Origin: Kribbella aluminosa
Lineage (GTDB): Bacteria; Actinomycetota; Actinomycetes; Propionibacteriales; Kribbellaceae
Length of the DNA: 64,000 nt
Direction of reading: 5' to 3'
NCBI RefSeq assembly: GCF_017876295.1
Contig: NZ_JAGINT010000002.1
Span: forward strand, 4,278,001-4,342,000
This document shows positions 1 through 7,437 of the stretch, piece by piece (the stretch's first letter is position 1; each line of letters begins with the position of its first letter). The notes beneath the pieces are model-generated. The model made no database searches, was not told the DNA's origin, and saw nothing but the letters and a program-made list of their open reading frames with translations. Position numbers and translations under genes: made by a program.

Positions 1-410
1 TCCTCCTCCGCGGTCGGCTCGGGACCGTCGACGATCGGCGGCGAGATGCTCCCGGTCACCGCACAGCGCGTGACCCGGTCCGGCAGCAGGGCAGCGCACG
101 CCAGCGCGTGCGGTCCGCCGCCGGAGCCGCCGGTGACCGCGAACCGTTCCCACCCGAGCTCGTCCGCCAGCGCCACCACATCCGGTACGACGGACGCGAC
201 CGTCCGCCCGGGCTGCCGCGTCGACCCGCCGTAGCCAGGCCGGTCCGCTTGCGCCAGCCACACGCCCGACCCGGCGATGGACCCGACCGCATCGGGCCGC
301 TTCCACCGCGTACTCGGCGAACCGCCGAACGAGATCGCGGGCAGGCCGCCCTCGGTGCCGTACATGTTGTACAGAACGATCCGGTCGCCCACCCGCACGA
401 AGCCTTCCAT
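1..410 (-). CDS. alpha/beta hydrolase, C-terminally truncated by the window edge
   Basis: Reading from an ATG at 410 on the minus strand gives a protein beginning MEGFVRVGDRIVLYNMYGTE, with the first 136 or so residues inside the window. The pattern is alpha/beta hydrolase fold: an early ISFGGSPSTR segment where the family has the oxyanion HG turn, a WLAQADRPGYGGS segment (the usual D-R-P-G-Y-G turn), then AVTGGSGGGPHAL, which is a GxSxG nucleophile elbow near residue 93. The oxyanion segment reads FGG rather than the common HG. The acid and histidine of the triad would lie past the left edge. It is divergent from the ABC importer operon at 568, with a 157-bp gap between. Substrate cannot be told; many such proteins are annotated only as hydrolase. 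Confidence 0.75.
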   Translation of the reverse strand, partial: MEGFVRVGDRIVLYNMYGTEGGLPAISFGGSPSTRWKRPDAVGSIAGSGVWLAQADRPGYGGSTRQPGRTVASVVPDVVALADELGWERFAVTGGSGGGPHALACAALLPDRVTRCAVTGSISPPIVDGPEPTAEE

Positions 411-461
411 GCAGCGGAGCGTAACCGCCTGGCTAGAGCTAACCGAATGTGGAGTTATCAA

Positions 462-476
462 CCCGAGATTCTCGGG
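462..476. promoter_or_regulatory. 15-bp palindrome between divergent hydrolase and ABC importer genes
   Basis: CCCGAGATTCTCGGG is a perfect inverted repeat around a single central base. It lies in the middle of the 157-bp gap between two divergent genes, so an operator is plausible. A TANNNT box (TAGGTT, 514-519) follows on the plus strand with no convincing -35. No regulator gene lies beside it, so this is only a candidate site. Confidence 0.3.
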
Positions 477-567
477 ATTCGAGATGCGGTCGGTGTGGTG
501 GAAGGATGCGGCCTAGGTTTTGTCGGCTGTGTGAATCACCAAACAATCTGACCCGTCGGGAGCCCTT

Positions 568-1497
568 GTGAGTACCTCGGTCGCCGGGACCGTATCGCCC
601 ACCCGGCAAGCGATGCGCCGGGCGCGGCGCGACCGCAGCGCGCGGGTCGGGTTCGCCCTGGTGCTGTTGCTGATCCTGATCGCCGCCGCCGCGCCGCTGC
701 TGGTCCGGCTGGCCGGTCAGGACGCGACGACGTACCACATCGACCTGCTGGATCCGGCCCGCGGCAACGCGCCGCGGGGTGCGGCCGGCGGGATCAGCGG
801 CACGCACTGGTTCGGGGTCGAGCCGCTGACCGGCCGGGACATGTTCTCGATCGTGGTGCTCGGCCTCCGGACGTCGCTGGTGATCGCGATCACTGTCACG
901 CTGATCACCACCGTGATCGGCACCCTGCTCGGGATCAGCGCGGCGTACTTCGGCGGCTGGTTCGACGCGATCGTGTCCCGGCTGCTGGACTTCCTGTTCG
1001 GGTTCCCGCAGCTCGTCTTCATGATTGCCCTCGGCATCATCGTCCCGGCGAAGGTGTCCCGCTCGCTGCTGCTGATCGGCGTGCTGAGCGTCTTCGGCTG
1101 GGCCGGCCTGGCGCGGCTGATCCGCAACCAGGCCCGTTCGCTGGTCACCCGCGAGTTCGTCGAGGCGGCCCGCAGTGTCGGCTCGACCGGCTGGATGGTG
1201 ATCACCCGCGAACTGCTGCCGAACCTGCTCGGCCCGGTGCTGGTGATCGCGACGCTGGCGATTCCGGGGTACGTCGGTGCCGAGGCGGCGCTGTCGTTCC
1301 TGGGCGTCGGCGTACCACCGCCGACACCGAGTCTCGGCCGCTCGATCTCGGACTCGATCGCCTGGGTGTACACCGGCGCGGATCCGTGGTTCCTGCTGTT
1401 CCCGGGCGCGATGCTGTTCCTCGCGGTGCTCGGCTTCACGTTGCTCGGTGACGGCGTCCGGGACGCGTTCGACGTGCGGCTGCGGAGGACGAGCTGA
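568..1497 (+). CDS. peptide/nickel-type ABC transporter permease (DppC/OppC family)
   Basis: A 309-residue inner-membrane permease of the dipeptide/oligopeptide/nickel (PepT) class. After a short cytoplasmic tail there is a transmembrane helix at about residues 29-49, then the family-typical periplasmic segment GTHWFGVEPLTGRDMFSI, then five more helices. The EAA loop that docks on the ATPases is seen as EFVEAARSVGSTGWMVITRE near residue 195-215. The start is the GTG at 568. It is the first gene of a tight five-gene operon (permease, permease, ATPase, ATPase, binding protein); the next gene overlaps it by one base (TGATG). The DppC-type gene comes before the DppB-type one, the reverse of the order in E. 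coli dpp. Substrate (peptide, nickel or other) is not decidable from sequence. Confidence 0.93.
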   Translation: MSTSVAGTVSPTRQAMRRARRDRSARVGFALVLLLILIAAAAPLLVRLAGQDATTYHIDLLDPARGNAPRGAAGGISGTHWFGVEPLTGRDMFSIVVLGLRTSLVIAITVTLITTVIGTLLGISAAYFGGWFDAIVSRLLDFLFGFPQLVFMIALGIIVPAKVSRSLLLIGVLSVFGWAGLARLIRNQARSLVTREFVEAARSVGSTGWMVITRELLPNLLGPVLVIATLAIPGYVGAEAALSFLGVGVPPPTPSLGRSISDSIAWVYTGADPWFLLFPGAMLFLAVLGFTLLGDGVRDAFDVRLRRTS

Positions 1498-2495
1498 TGC
1501 CCGATCTCCTGTGGTTCGTCGTCCGCCGGCTGTTCGCCGCCCTGCTGGTGATGCTCGCGCTCAGCCTGGCCGTCTACCTGGTCTTCTACGCGATCCCGGC
1601 CGACCCGGCGCATCTGGCCTGCGGCAAGCCCTGTACGCCGGACCGGCTGGCGCAGGCGCGGCACTTCATGCAGTTCGACCAGAGCACCCTGCAGCAGTAC
1701 CTGAACTTCCTGAAGGGCATCTTCGCCGGCCGTACGTTCGGCGACGGCGCGGCCGCCGTGCACTGCGACGCCCCGTGCTTCGGGTACTCGTTCCCGCTCG
1801 GCCGTCCGGTGACCACGCTGATCATGGACCGGCTCCCGATCACCGCCTCGATCGCGATCGGCGCCGCCGTACTGTGGCTGCTGCTCGGCGTCTCGCTCGG
1901 CGTGGTCGCCGCGCTGAACCGGGGCCGGATCCTGGACCGGCTGTCGGTCGGTGTCGCGCTGCTCGGGGTCTCGACGCCGTCGTTCCTGCTCGGCCTGCTG
2001 GCGATCCTGGTGTTCGGGTTCTGGCTGAACATGGTCCCGGTCAGCGGGTACGTCCCGCTCACCGAGAGCCCGGTCGGCTGGGCCTGGCACCTGGTCACGC
2101 CGTGGATCGTGCTCGCGATCCTGAACGCGGCGTCGTACATCCGGCTGACCCGCTCGCAGATGCTCGAGGAGCTGAACCTCGACTACATCACCACGGCCCG
2201 CGCGAAGGGCGCCGGCGAGGCCCGCGTGGTGATCACCCACGGTCTGCGCGGCGTCCTGGTGCCGGTGATCACGCTGTTCGGCCTCGACCTGGGCAGCCTG
2301 CTCGGTGGTGCGATCCTGACCGAGAAGGTCTTCAGCATGCAGGGTCTCGGCGACCTGCTGATCAGCGCCGTCGGCCAGCTGGACGTGGCCGTGGTCGTCG
2401 GCGTGACGTTGTTCTCGGCGTTCCTGATCATCCTCGCGAACCTGGTGGTGGACATAGTGCACGGTGTGCTCGACCCGAGGGTGAGCCATGGCTGA
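1497..2495 (+). CDS. peptide/nickel-type ABC transporter permease (DppB/OppB family)
   Basis: A 332-residue permease partner for the preceding gene. The N-terminus (FVVRRLFAALLVMLALSLAV) is the standard DppB start with one helix, followed by a long extracytoplasmic loop of about 80 residues and then five helices. The loop contains a Cys-rich stretch (LACGKPCTPDRL and HCDAPCFGYS), four cysteines that could form disulfides; most DppB proteins do not have these. The EAA-type loop is seen as DYITTARAKGAGEARVVITH near residue 230. The start codon overlaps the preceding stop as TGATG, and the end overlaps the next gene by 8 bp, which points to translational coupling. Confidence 0.93.
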   Translation: MPDLLWFVVRRLFAALLVMLALSLAVYLVFYAIPADPAHLACGKPCTPDRLAQARHFMQFDQSTLQQYLNFLKGIFAGRTFGDGAAAVHCDAPCFGYSFPLGRPVTTLIMDRLPITASIAIGAAVLWLLLGVSLGVVAALNRGRILDRLSVGVALLGVSTPSFLLGLLAILVFGFWLNMVPVSGYVPLTESPVGWAWHLVTPWIVLAILNAASYIRLTRSQMLEELNLDYITTARAKGAGEARVVITHGLRGVLVPVITLFGLDLGSLLGGAILTEKVFSMQGLGDLLISAVGQLDVAVVVGVTLFSAFLIILANLVVDIVHGVLDPRVSHG

Positions 2496-3495
2496 GCAGC
2501 TGAATGGGCCGGTGCTCGAAGTACACGACCTGCGTGTCACGTTCGCGACCGAGAACGGGCCGGTGCCGGCCGTCGACGGCATCGACTTCGCCGTCGCGCC
2601 GGGGGAGACGCTCGCGATCGTCGGCGAGTCCGGGTCCGGGAAGAGTGTCAGCTCCGCCGCCGTGATGGGCCTGCTGCCGTCGAACGCCGACGTCACCGGC
2701 GAGGTCCTGCTCGACGGCCGCGAGCTGACCGGCCTGCCGAACGACGACCTGCGCAAGATCCGCGGCAACGACATCGCGATGGTGTTCCAGGACGCGCTGT
2801 CCGCGCTGAACCCGTACTACACCGTCGGCTGGCAGGTCGCCGAGGCGTATCGGCTGCACCACGACGTCTCCAAGAAGAACGCGCACCAGCGGGCCGTCGA
2901 GATGCTCGACAAGGTCGGCATCCCGGACGCGGCGCGGCGCGCGGAGAGTTACCCGCACGAGTTCTCCGGGGGAATGCGGCAGCGGGTCGTGATTGCTATG
3001 GCTCTGGTGAACGACCCGAGAGTGCTGATCGCGGACGAGCCGACGACTGCACTCGACGTCACCGTGCAGGCACAGATCATGCAGCTGCTCGACGACGTGC
3101 AGGAGGAGTTCGGTACGGCGCTGGTGCTGATCTCCCACGACCTGGGCGTCGTCGCGGAGGTCGCGGACGACGTCTTGGTGATGTACGCCGGCCGAGCGGC
3201 CGAGCGCGGTACCGTCCGGGACATCTTCTTCCGGGCCGCCCACCCGTACACCATCGGTCTCCTCGGCGCGATGCCGCGGGTCGACGTACCGCCGAAGCCG
3301 CGGCTGACCACGATTCCGGGCAGCCCGCCGACACCCGGGTCGATCACCACCGGGTGCCCGTTCCAGCCGCGGTGCGCGTACACGGAGCTGGTGGGGGAGC
3401 GGTGCATCACCGAGCGCCCCGAGCTCACGCCCCGTCCCGGCGAGGGCGATCACGAGGCGGCCTGCCATCTGGGCCGGAGGCCGGCGGATGTCTGA
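2488..3495 (+). CDS. ABC transporter ATP-binding protein (DppD/OppD family)
   Basis: A 335-residue ATPase of the peptide/nickel importer. Walker A is GESGSGKS (about residues 47-54), the Q-loop is MVFQDALSALNP, the ABC signature is FSGGMRQRV, Walker B is VLIADEP and the switch His is in LISHDLG. The C-terminal oligopeptide extension carries CPFQPRCAY...RC...AC, the cysteine pattern associated with a 4Fe-4S cluster in OppD/DppD proteins. It overlaps both neighbours by 8 bp, as expected for proteins made in fixed ratio. It pairs with the next ATPase as a heterodimer on the cytoplasmic face. Confidence 0.94.
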   Translation: MAEQLNGPVLEVHDLRVTFATENGPVPAVDGIDFAVAPGETLAIVGESGSGKSVSSAAVMGLLPSNADVTGEVLLDGRELTGLPNDDLRKIRGNDIAMVFQDALSALNPYYTVGWQVAEAYRLHHDVSKKNAHQRAVEMLDKVGIPDAARRAESYPHEFSGGMRQRVVIAMALVNDPRVLIADEPTTALDVTVQAQIMQLLDDVQEEFGTALVLISHDLGVVAEVADDVLVMYAGRAAERGTVRDIFFRAAHPYTIGLLGAMPRVDVPPKPRLTTIPGSPPTPGSITTGCPFQPRCAYTELVGERCITERPELTPRPGEGDHEAACHLGRRPADV

Positions 3496-4474
3496 CGAAC
3501 TGCTGAACCTCAAGGACGTCCGGAAGTACTTCGGCCTGCGCGGCGTCCCGTGGCGGAAGGCGCAGGCGGTCCGCGCGGTCGACGGCGTGAACCTCGTCGT
3601 CCGCAAGGGCGAAACCCTCGGTCTGGTCGGCGAATCCGGCTCGGGCAAGTCGACCCTCGCCCGGGTCGCGACCCGGCTGCTCGACCCGACCGCGGGCCGG
3701 GTGGAGATCGGCGGCAAGGACGTCACCCGGATCAAGGGCCGCCGGCTGCGCCCGATCCGCCGGCAGGTCCAGATGGTGTTCCAGGACCCGCAGGCGTCGC
3801 TGAACCCGCGGCAGTCGGTGGGCACGATCCTCAGTACGCCGTTCCGCGCGCAGGGGATCCGCCCGTCGCGGACCCAGCTCGTCGAACTCCTGGAGCAGGT
3901 CGGGCTGTCCGGGCAGCACCTGGAGCGGTACCCGCACGAGTTCTCCGGCGGGCAGCGGCAGCGGATCGGGATCGCCCGGGCGCTGTCGGTGAAGCCGGAG
4001 CTGCTGGTCTGCGACGAGCCGGTGTCCGCGCTCGACGTGTCGGTCCAGGCGCAGGTGCTGAACCTGCTGGCCGACCTGCGCGACGAGCTCGGCCTGTCGT
4101 ACGTGCTGGTCGCCCACGACCTGGCCGTCGTACGGCAGGTGGCCGACCGGATCGCCGTCATGTACCTCGGCACGATCGTCGAGGAAGGCCCCGCGGCGCA
4201 GGTGTACCAGTCGCCGGCGCATCCGTACACGAAGGCGTTGCTGTCCGCCGTGCCGGTGCCGGAGCCGGGCGTGGTCCGGGAGCGGATCGTGCTGACCGGC
4301 GACGTACCGACCCCCATCGACCCGCCGTCCGGATGCCCGTTCCGGACCCGTTGTTACAAGGCCGAGGACGTCTGCGCGACGGAACGACCAGTGCTCGAAC
4401 CCGTTGACGGGCAAGCCGGGCACCGGGCCGCCTGCTACTTCCCTGAGCCCCCATCCCTTGAGAGGACCGAATGA
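3488..4474 (+). CDS. ABC transporter ATP-binding protein (DppF/OppF family)
   Basis: A 328-residue second ATPase. Walker A is GESGSGKST near residue 46, the Q-loop MVFQDPQASLNPR, the signature FSGGQRQRIGIARAL, Walker B LLVCDEPVSALD and the switch LVAHDLAVV. The C-terminal oligopeptide domain again has CPFRTRC...C...AC. The N-terminus has the slightly longer loop (YFGLRGVPWRKAQAVRAVD) typical of DppF rather than DppD. It starts 8 bp inside the upstream gene and its last 4 bases are shared with the start of the binding-protein gene (ATGA). Confidence 0.94.
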   Translation: MSDELLNLKDVRKYFGLRGVPWRKAQAVRAVDGVNLVVRKGETLGLVGESGSGKSTLARVATRLLDPTAGRVEIGGKDVTRIKGRRLRPIRRQVQMVFQDPQASLNPRQSVGTILSTPFRAQGIRPSRTQLVELLEQVGLSGQHLERYPHEFSGGQRQRIGIARALSVKPELLVCDEPVSALDVSVQAQVLNLLADLRDELGLSYVLVAHDLAVVRQVADRIAVMYLGTIVEEGPAAQVYQSPAHPYTKALLSAVPVPEPGVVRERIVLTGDVPTPIDPPSGCPFRTRCYKAEDVCATERPVLEPVDGQAGHRAACYFPEPPSLERTE

Positions 4475-6156
4475 AACACCTATCGAGAGCGGTTGCGGTT
4501 GCAGCCGTTCTGGCGCTCGCGGCGACTGCCTGCAACGCCAACAACAAGTCCACCAGCAGTGGTGGCAGTACGGCGGCGGCGGAGCAGGGCGGGACCTTCC
4601 ACGTGCTCAGCACGGCCAAGGAGATCAGCCTCGACCCGGCCAAGAGCCAGAACCTCGGCACCAGCACGATCCACCTCGTGCTGCGCGGCCTGACGTCCTG
4701 GAAGACGTCGCCGGACAAGGCGGCCGAGCTGGTCCCGGACCTGGCCACCGGCACCGGGCAGGTCAGCGACGGCGGCAAGACCTGGACCTACAAGCTGAAG
4801 TCCGGCCTGAAGTACGCCGACGGTACGCCGATCGTTGCCGCCGACATCAAGTACGGCGTGGAGCGCTCGTTCGCGCCGGAGCTGTCCGGCGGCCTCGGGT
4901 ACCACAAGTCGCTCCTGGTCGGCGGCGACAAGTACACGGGTCCGTACAAGGGCGGCGAGCTGGCGTCGATCGAGACCCCGGACGACACCACGATCGTCTT
5001 CAAGCTGAACAAGCCGTACGGCGACTGGCCGTGGATCGTCAGCATGCCGGCGTTCTCGCCGGTACCGAAGAAGGCCGACACCGACCCGGCGCACTACGGC
5101 GAGAAGCCGGTGGCCAGCGGGCCGTACCAGGTGCAGACCTACACGCCCGGCTCCAAGCTGGTGCTGACCCGGAACCCGAACTGGGACAAGTCGACCGACC
5201 AGGCGCGCACCGGTCTGCCGGACTCGATCGTCACGGACATGGGCCTGCAGCCGGACGTGGTCAACCAGCGGCTGATCGCGGACTCCGGCGATGACAAGAA
5301 CGCCGCCGCGACCGGGGTTTCGGTACCGGCCGCGCTGATCCCGACGATCACCGGCAACCCGGCCGTCAAGTCCCGCGTCGCCACGTCGCCGTCCGGTGCG
5401 CTGGCGTACCTGGCGATGAACACGAAGCGGCCCGCGCTGTCGAATCCCGCGGTCCGCAAGGCGATCGAGTACGCCGTCGACAAGCAGGCGGTCCAGGTCG
5501 CGCAGGGCGGCCCGGAGTTCGGCGGGGAGATCGCGTCGACGCTGATCACGCCGGGCATGGACGGGTACAACAAGTACGACCTGTACCAGGCGCCGCCGGC
5601 CGGTGACCCCGAGAAGGCGAAGCAGCTGCTGCAGGCGGCCGGTGTCAGCAACCTGAACCTCGTACTGGTCGCCGACAACACGTCGAGCGGCGCCGCCGGC
5701 GTGGCCGTCGCGCAGGCGATCCAGCAGGGCCTCAAGCGGGCCGGGATCAACGTCACGATCAAGCCGATGGACAACACCCCGCTGACCGACCTGATCACCG
5801 GGAACAAGGCCGACTTCGACCTGACGGTGTCCAGCTGGCTGCCGGACTTCCCGAGCGCGATCGGCAACATCCAGCCGCTGTTCGCGTCCTCGGAGATCGG
5901 CAACGGCGGGTACAACATCTCCCGCTACTCGAACCCGGCGGTGGATTCGGCGATCGCCGCCGCCACCGCCGAGTCCGACCGCACCAAGGCGGCCGGGTTG
6001 TGGGGCGCCATCGACAAGCAGGTCATGCAGGACGCGCCGATCGTCCCGCTGATCTACGCCCGGAACGCGTTCCTGCACGGCTCGAAGGTGCAGAACTTCT
6101 ACCTGCCGCCGTACCCGCCGTACCCGAACGTGCTGATCGTCGGGCTCAGCAAGTAG
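4471..6156 (+). CDS. extracellular solute-binding lipoprotein, family 5
   Basis: A 561-residue substrate-binding protein that would deliver ligand to the preceding transporter. The N-terminus is a lipoprotein signal: MKHLSR, a hydrophobic stretch, then the lipobox LAATAC with Cys21 as the expected lipidated residue. A Ser/Gly/Asn-rich linker follows (NANNKSTSSGGST). The family-5 body is recognisable by LDPAKSQNLGTSTIHLVLRG, LVPDLATGTG and KSGLKYADGTPI, then a periplasmic-binding fold to the end. A clear ribosome site (AGAGGA) sits 4-9 bp before the ATG at 4471. It is the last gene of the operon; no hairpin terminator was seen, and the gap to the convergent gene is filled by tandem repeats. 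Confidence 0.94.
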   Translation: MKHLSRAVAVAAVLALAATACNANNKSTSSGGSTAAAEQGGTFHVLSTAKEISLDPAKSQNLGTSTIHLVLRGLTSWKTSPDKAAELVPDLATGTGQVSDGGKTWTYKLKSGLKYADGTPIVAADIKYGVERSFAPELSGGLGYHKSLLVGGDKYTGPYKGGELASIETPDDTTIVFKLNKPYGDWPWIVSMPAFSPVPKKADTDPAHYGEKPVASGPYQVQTYTPGSKLVLTRNPNWDKSTDQARTGLPDSIVTDMGLQPDVVNQRLIADSGDDKNAAATGVSVPAALIPTITGNPAVKSRVATSPSGALAYLAMNTKRPALSNPAVRKAIEYAVDKQAVQVAQGGPEFGGEIASTLITPGMDGYNKYDLYQAPPAGDPEKAKQLLQAAGVSNLNLVLVADNTSSGAAGVAVAQAIQQGLKRAGINVTIKPMDNTPLTDLITGNKADFDLTVSSWLPDFPSAIGNIQPLFASSEIGNGGYNISRYSNPAVDSAIAAATAESDRTKAAGLWGAIDKQVMQDAPIVPLIYARNAFLHGSKVQNFYLPPYPPYPNVLIVGLSK

Positions 6157-6158
6157 TC

Positions 6159-6200
6159 CAGGGCAAGCAGTTCAGGGCAAGCAGTTCAGGGCAAGTAGCT
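6159..6200. repeat. three tandem 14-bp repeats filling a convergent gene gap
   Basis: The unit CAGGGCAAGCAGTT occurs at 6159-6172 and 6173-6186 exactly, with a third, altered copy at 6187-6200. The last codons of the upstream binding-protein gene (CAGCAAGTAGTCCAG, covering Ser-Lys-stop) look like a further diverged copy. The array spans almost the whole gap to the stop codon of the convergent HAD gene, in place of a normal terminator. Confidence 0.85.
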
Positions 6201-6694
6201 CAGGTACGCCCTTCGGATTCCTGTGCGTCGAAGAGGGTCGGCTGGGACTCGGGATCGAGTCCCCAGTCGGCCCTCAGCACGGTGTAGCCGGCCTTCTGGG
6301 CGGCCGCGATCACCTTGACGTCGTCGTCGACCAGGACGGCGACCGGGCGTTGCTCGGCGAGGCGTTTCAGCCGGCCGAGCTTCATCAGCATCGACGGACG
6401 GCGGTCGGTGTCGCCGCGCATGTAGACCTCGCCGTCCGGGAACCCGTTGTCCTTCAGCCACTTCTCGGTGTCCCGGCGGATCCGCTCCGGGCGGCCGGTC
6501 AGGTAGACGATCACGTGCTCGGCCGCGAGCGTCGTCGCGACCGCGAGCCCTTCCGCGAGCACCGCGTCGTCCTTGGCCCGCGCGAAGAACGAGTCCCAGT
6601 CCTTCGGCTTCCGCTCGATGAAGTGGATCCGCTTGCTGGTGTCGGACAGGGTCGCGTCGATATCGAGTACGGCGTACGGCCGGTCGTCATCCAT
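6200..6694 (-). CDS. HAD-superfamily phosphatase, polynucleotide kinase 3'-phosphatase-like
   Basis: A 164-residue protein. The HAD motif I is VLDIDATLSDTS (DxDxT, nucleophile Asp near residue 11), motif II is VIVYLTGRPERIR (Thr in TGR), and motif III/IV is LVDDDVKVIAAAQKAGY. The TGRPERIRRDTEKWLKDNGF segment is typical of the phosphatase domains found with T4 polynucleotide kinase and related small HAD proteins (for example those that act on 3'-phosphate nucleic acid ends), but acid phosphatases share it. The ATG at 6694 lies 8 bp inside the upstream GNAT gene, so the two are co-transcribed. Confidence 0.78.
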   Translation of the reverse strand: MDDDRPYAVLDIDATLSDTSKRIHFIERKPKDWDSFFARAKDDAVLAEGLAVATTLAAEHVIVYLTGRPERIRRDTEKWLKDNGFPDGEVYMRGDTDRRPSMLMKLGRLKRLAEQRPVAVLVDDDVKVIAAAQKAGYTVLRADWGLDPESQPTLFDAQESEGRT

Positions 6695-7238
6695 GGTTCC
6701 CAGCTTCCCAGGTGTGGCGGTCGACCGAGTACAGCACCTCCCCGAACCCGGTGCCGGGCAGTGGATCGTCGAAGTGCACGTGGAAGACCTTCTCGAACCG
6801 CAGGCCCGAGCGGCGCATCACGGCCCGTGAGCGGTGGTTGACCGCCATCGTGTCCGCCTCGACGCGCGCCATCCCGAGCTCGCGGAACGCCCGCGCGATC
6901 AACGCCTTCGTACCCTCGGTCGCGTACCCCTTGCCCCACGCGGTCCGCAGCAGCCGGTACCCGACGCCGACGGCCGCCGGGTCCGTGGTCGGCTGCATCC
7001 CGAACCATCCGACGAACGCCCCGCCGGCCTTCTCCTCGGCCGCGAAGGTCCCGAGCTGCGCGTGCTCGGCGTACACCTTCAGAATCTCCGGCAGTACGAC
7101 GCCCTCGATCTCGCTGCGCGGTGTCGGCTGACCCGTCAGGAAGCGCATCACCTCGGGATCCGAGTCGAGCTCCGCCAGCAGTCCCGCGTCGTCCGCGGTG
7201 AACCGCCGCAATCGCAACCGCTCCGTTTCAAGGTCCAC
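6687..7238 (-). CDS. GNAT-family N-acetyltransferase (RimJ/RimL type)
   Basis: A 183-residue GNAT protein starting VDLETERLRLRRFTADDAGL, the usual RimJ/RimL opening. The acetyl-CoA-binding part is seen in VGVGYRLLRTAWGKGYATEGTKALIARAF (the Q/RxxGxG/A-like loop reads RTAWGKGYA). I place the start at the GTG at 7238, because GGGAGAG lies about 8-14 bases before it and the homologous sequence begins there; an open frame continues upstream through repeat sequence but has no family similarity. It is cotranscribed with the HAD gene that follows. Substrate is unknown; such enzymes acetylate protein N-termini or small amines. Confidence 0.85.
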   Translation of the reverse strand: MDLETERLRLRRFTADDAGLLAELDSDPEVMRFLTGQPTPRSEIEGVVLPEILKVYAEHAQLGTFAAEEKAGGAFVGWFGMQPTTDPAAVGVGYRLLRTAWGKGYATEGTKALIARAFRELGMARVEADTMAVNHRSRAVMRRSGLRFEKVFHVHFDDPLPGTGFGEVLYSVDRHTWEAGNHG

Positions 7239-7260
7239 GCCTCGGACTCTCCCACCGACT

Positions 7261-7315
7261 TTGAGAAGCCACCAGCCATTTCCACGGCGCGGAGATGGTT
7301 GGTGGCTTCTCAAAG
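7261..7315. repeat. large imperfect inverted repeat (20-bp stem, 15-nt loop)
   Basis: TTTGAGAAGCCACCAGCCAT (7261-7280) is matched by ATGGTTGGTGGCTTCTCAAA (7296-7315), 19 of 20 positions complementary, with 15 nt between. It lies in the 199-bp gap between two divergent genes, directly upstream of the GNAT start on one side. It could be a REP-like palindrome, a regulator site or a relic of a small mobile element. It lacks a following U tract on either strand, so an ordinary terminator is less likely. Confidence 0.8.
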
Positions 7316-7324
7316 ATGGTCTCA

Positions 7325-7356
7325 GAGATGGTCGGGAGGCGAGATGGTCGGGAGGC
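7325..7356. repeat. two perfect 16-bp tandem repeats
   Basis: GAGATGGTCGGGAGGC is repeated exactly at 7325-7340 and 7341-7356. The AGATGG core also appears in the right arm of the adjacent inverted repeat (7294-7299 and 7315-7320), so five AGATGG-like words fall within about 60 bp. Confidence 0.85.
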
Positions 7357-7421
7357 GTCCGGAGTGTGGGCGGTCTGGGGCGATCCTGTGTGTTGACTGT
7401 GCGACTGTCGGTGGCTCGGGT

Positions 7422-7427
7422 TAGCGT
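7422..7427 (+). promoter_or_regulatory. -10 box for the SbcD-like/SbcC-like operon
   Basis: TAGCGT fits the actinobacterial TANNNT -10 consensus and ends 10 bases before the ATG at 7438, giving an mRNA with almost no leader. TTGACT at 7393-7398 would be a good -35 but its spacing (23 bp) is too long, so it may belong to another start. Confidence 0.45.
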
Positions 7428-7437
7428 TCTTTCCGCA

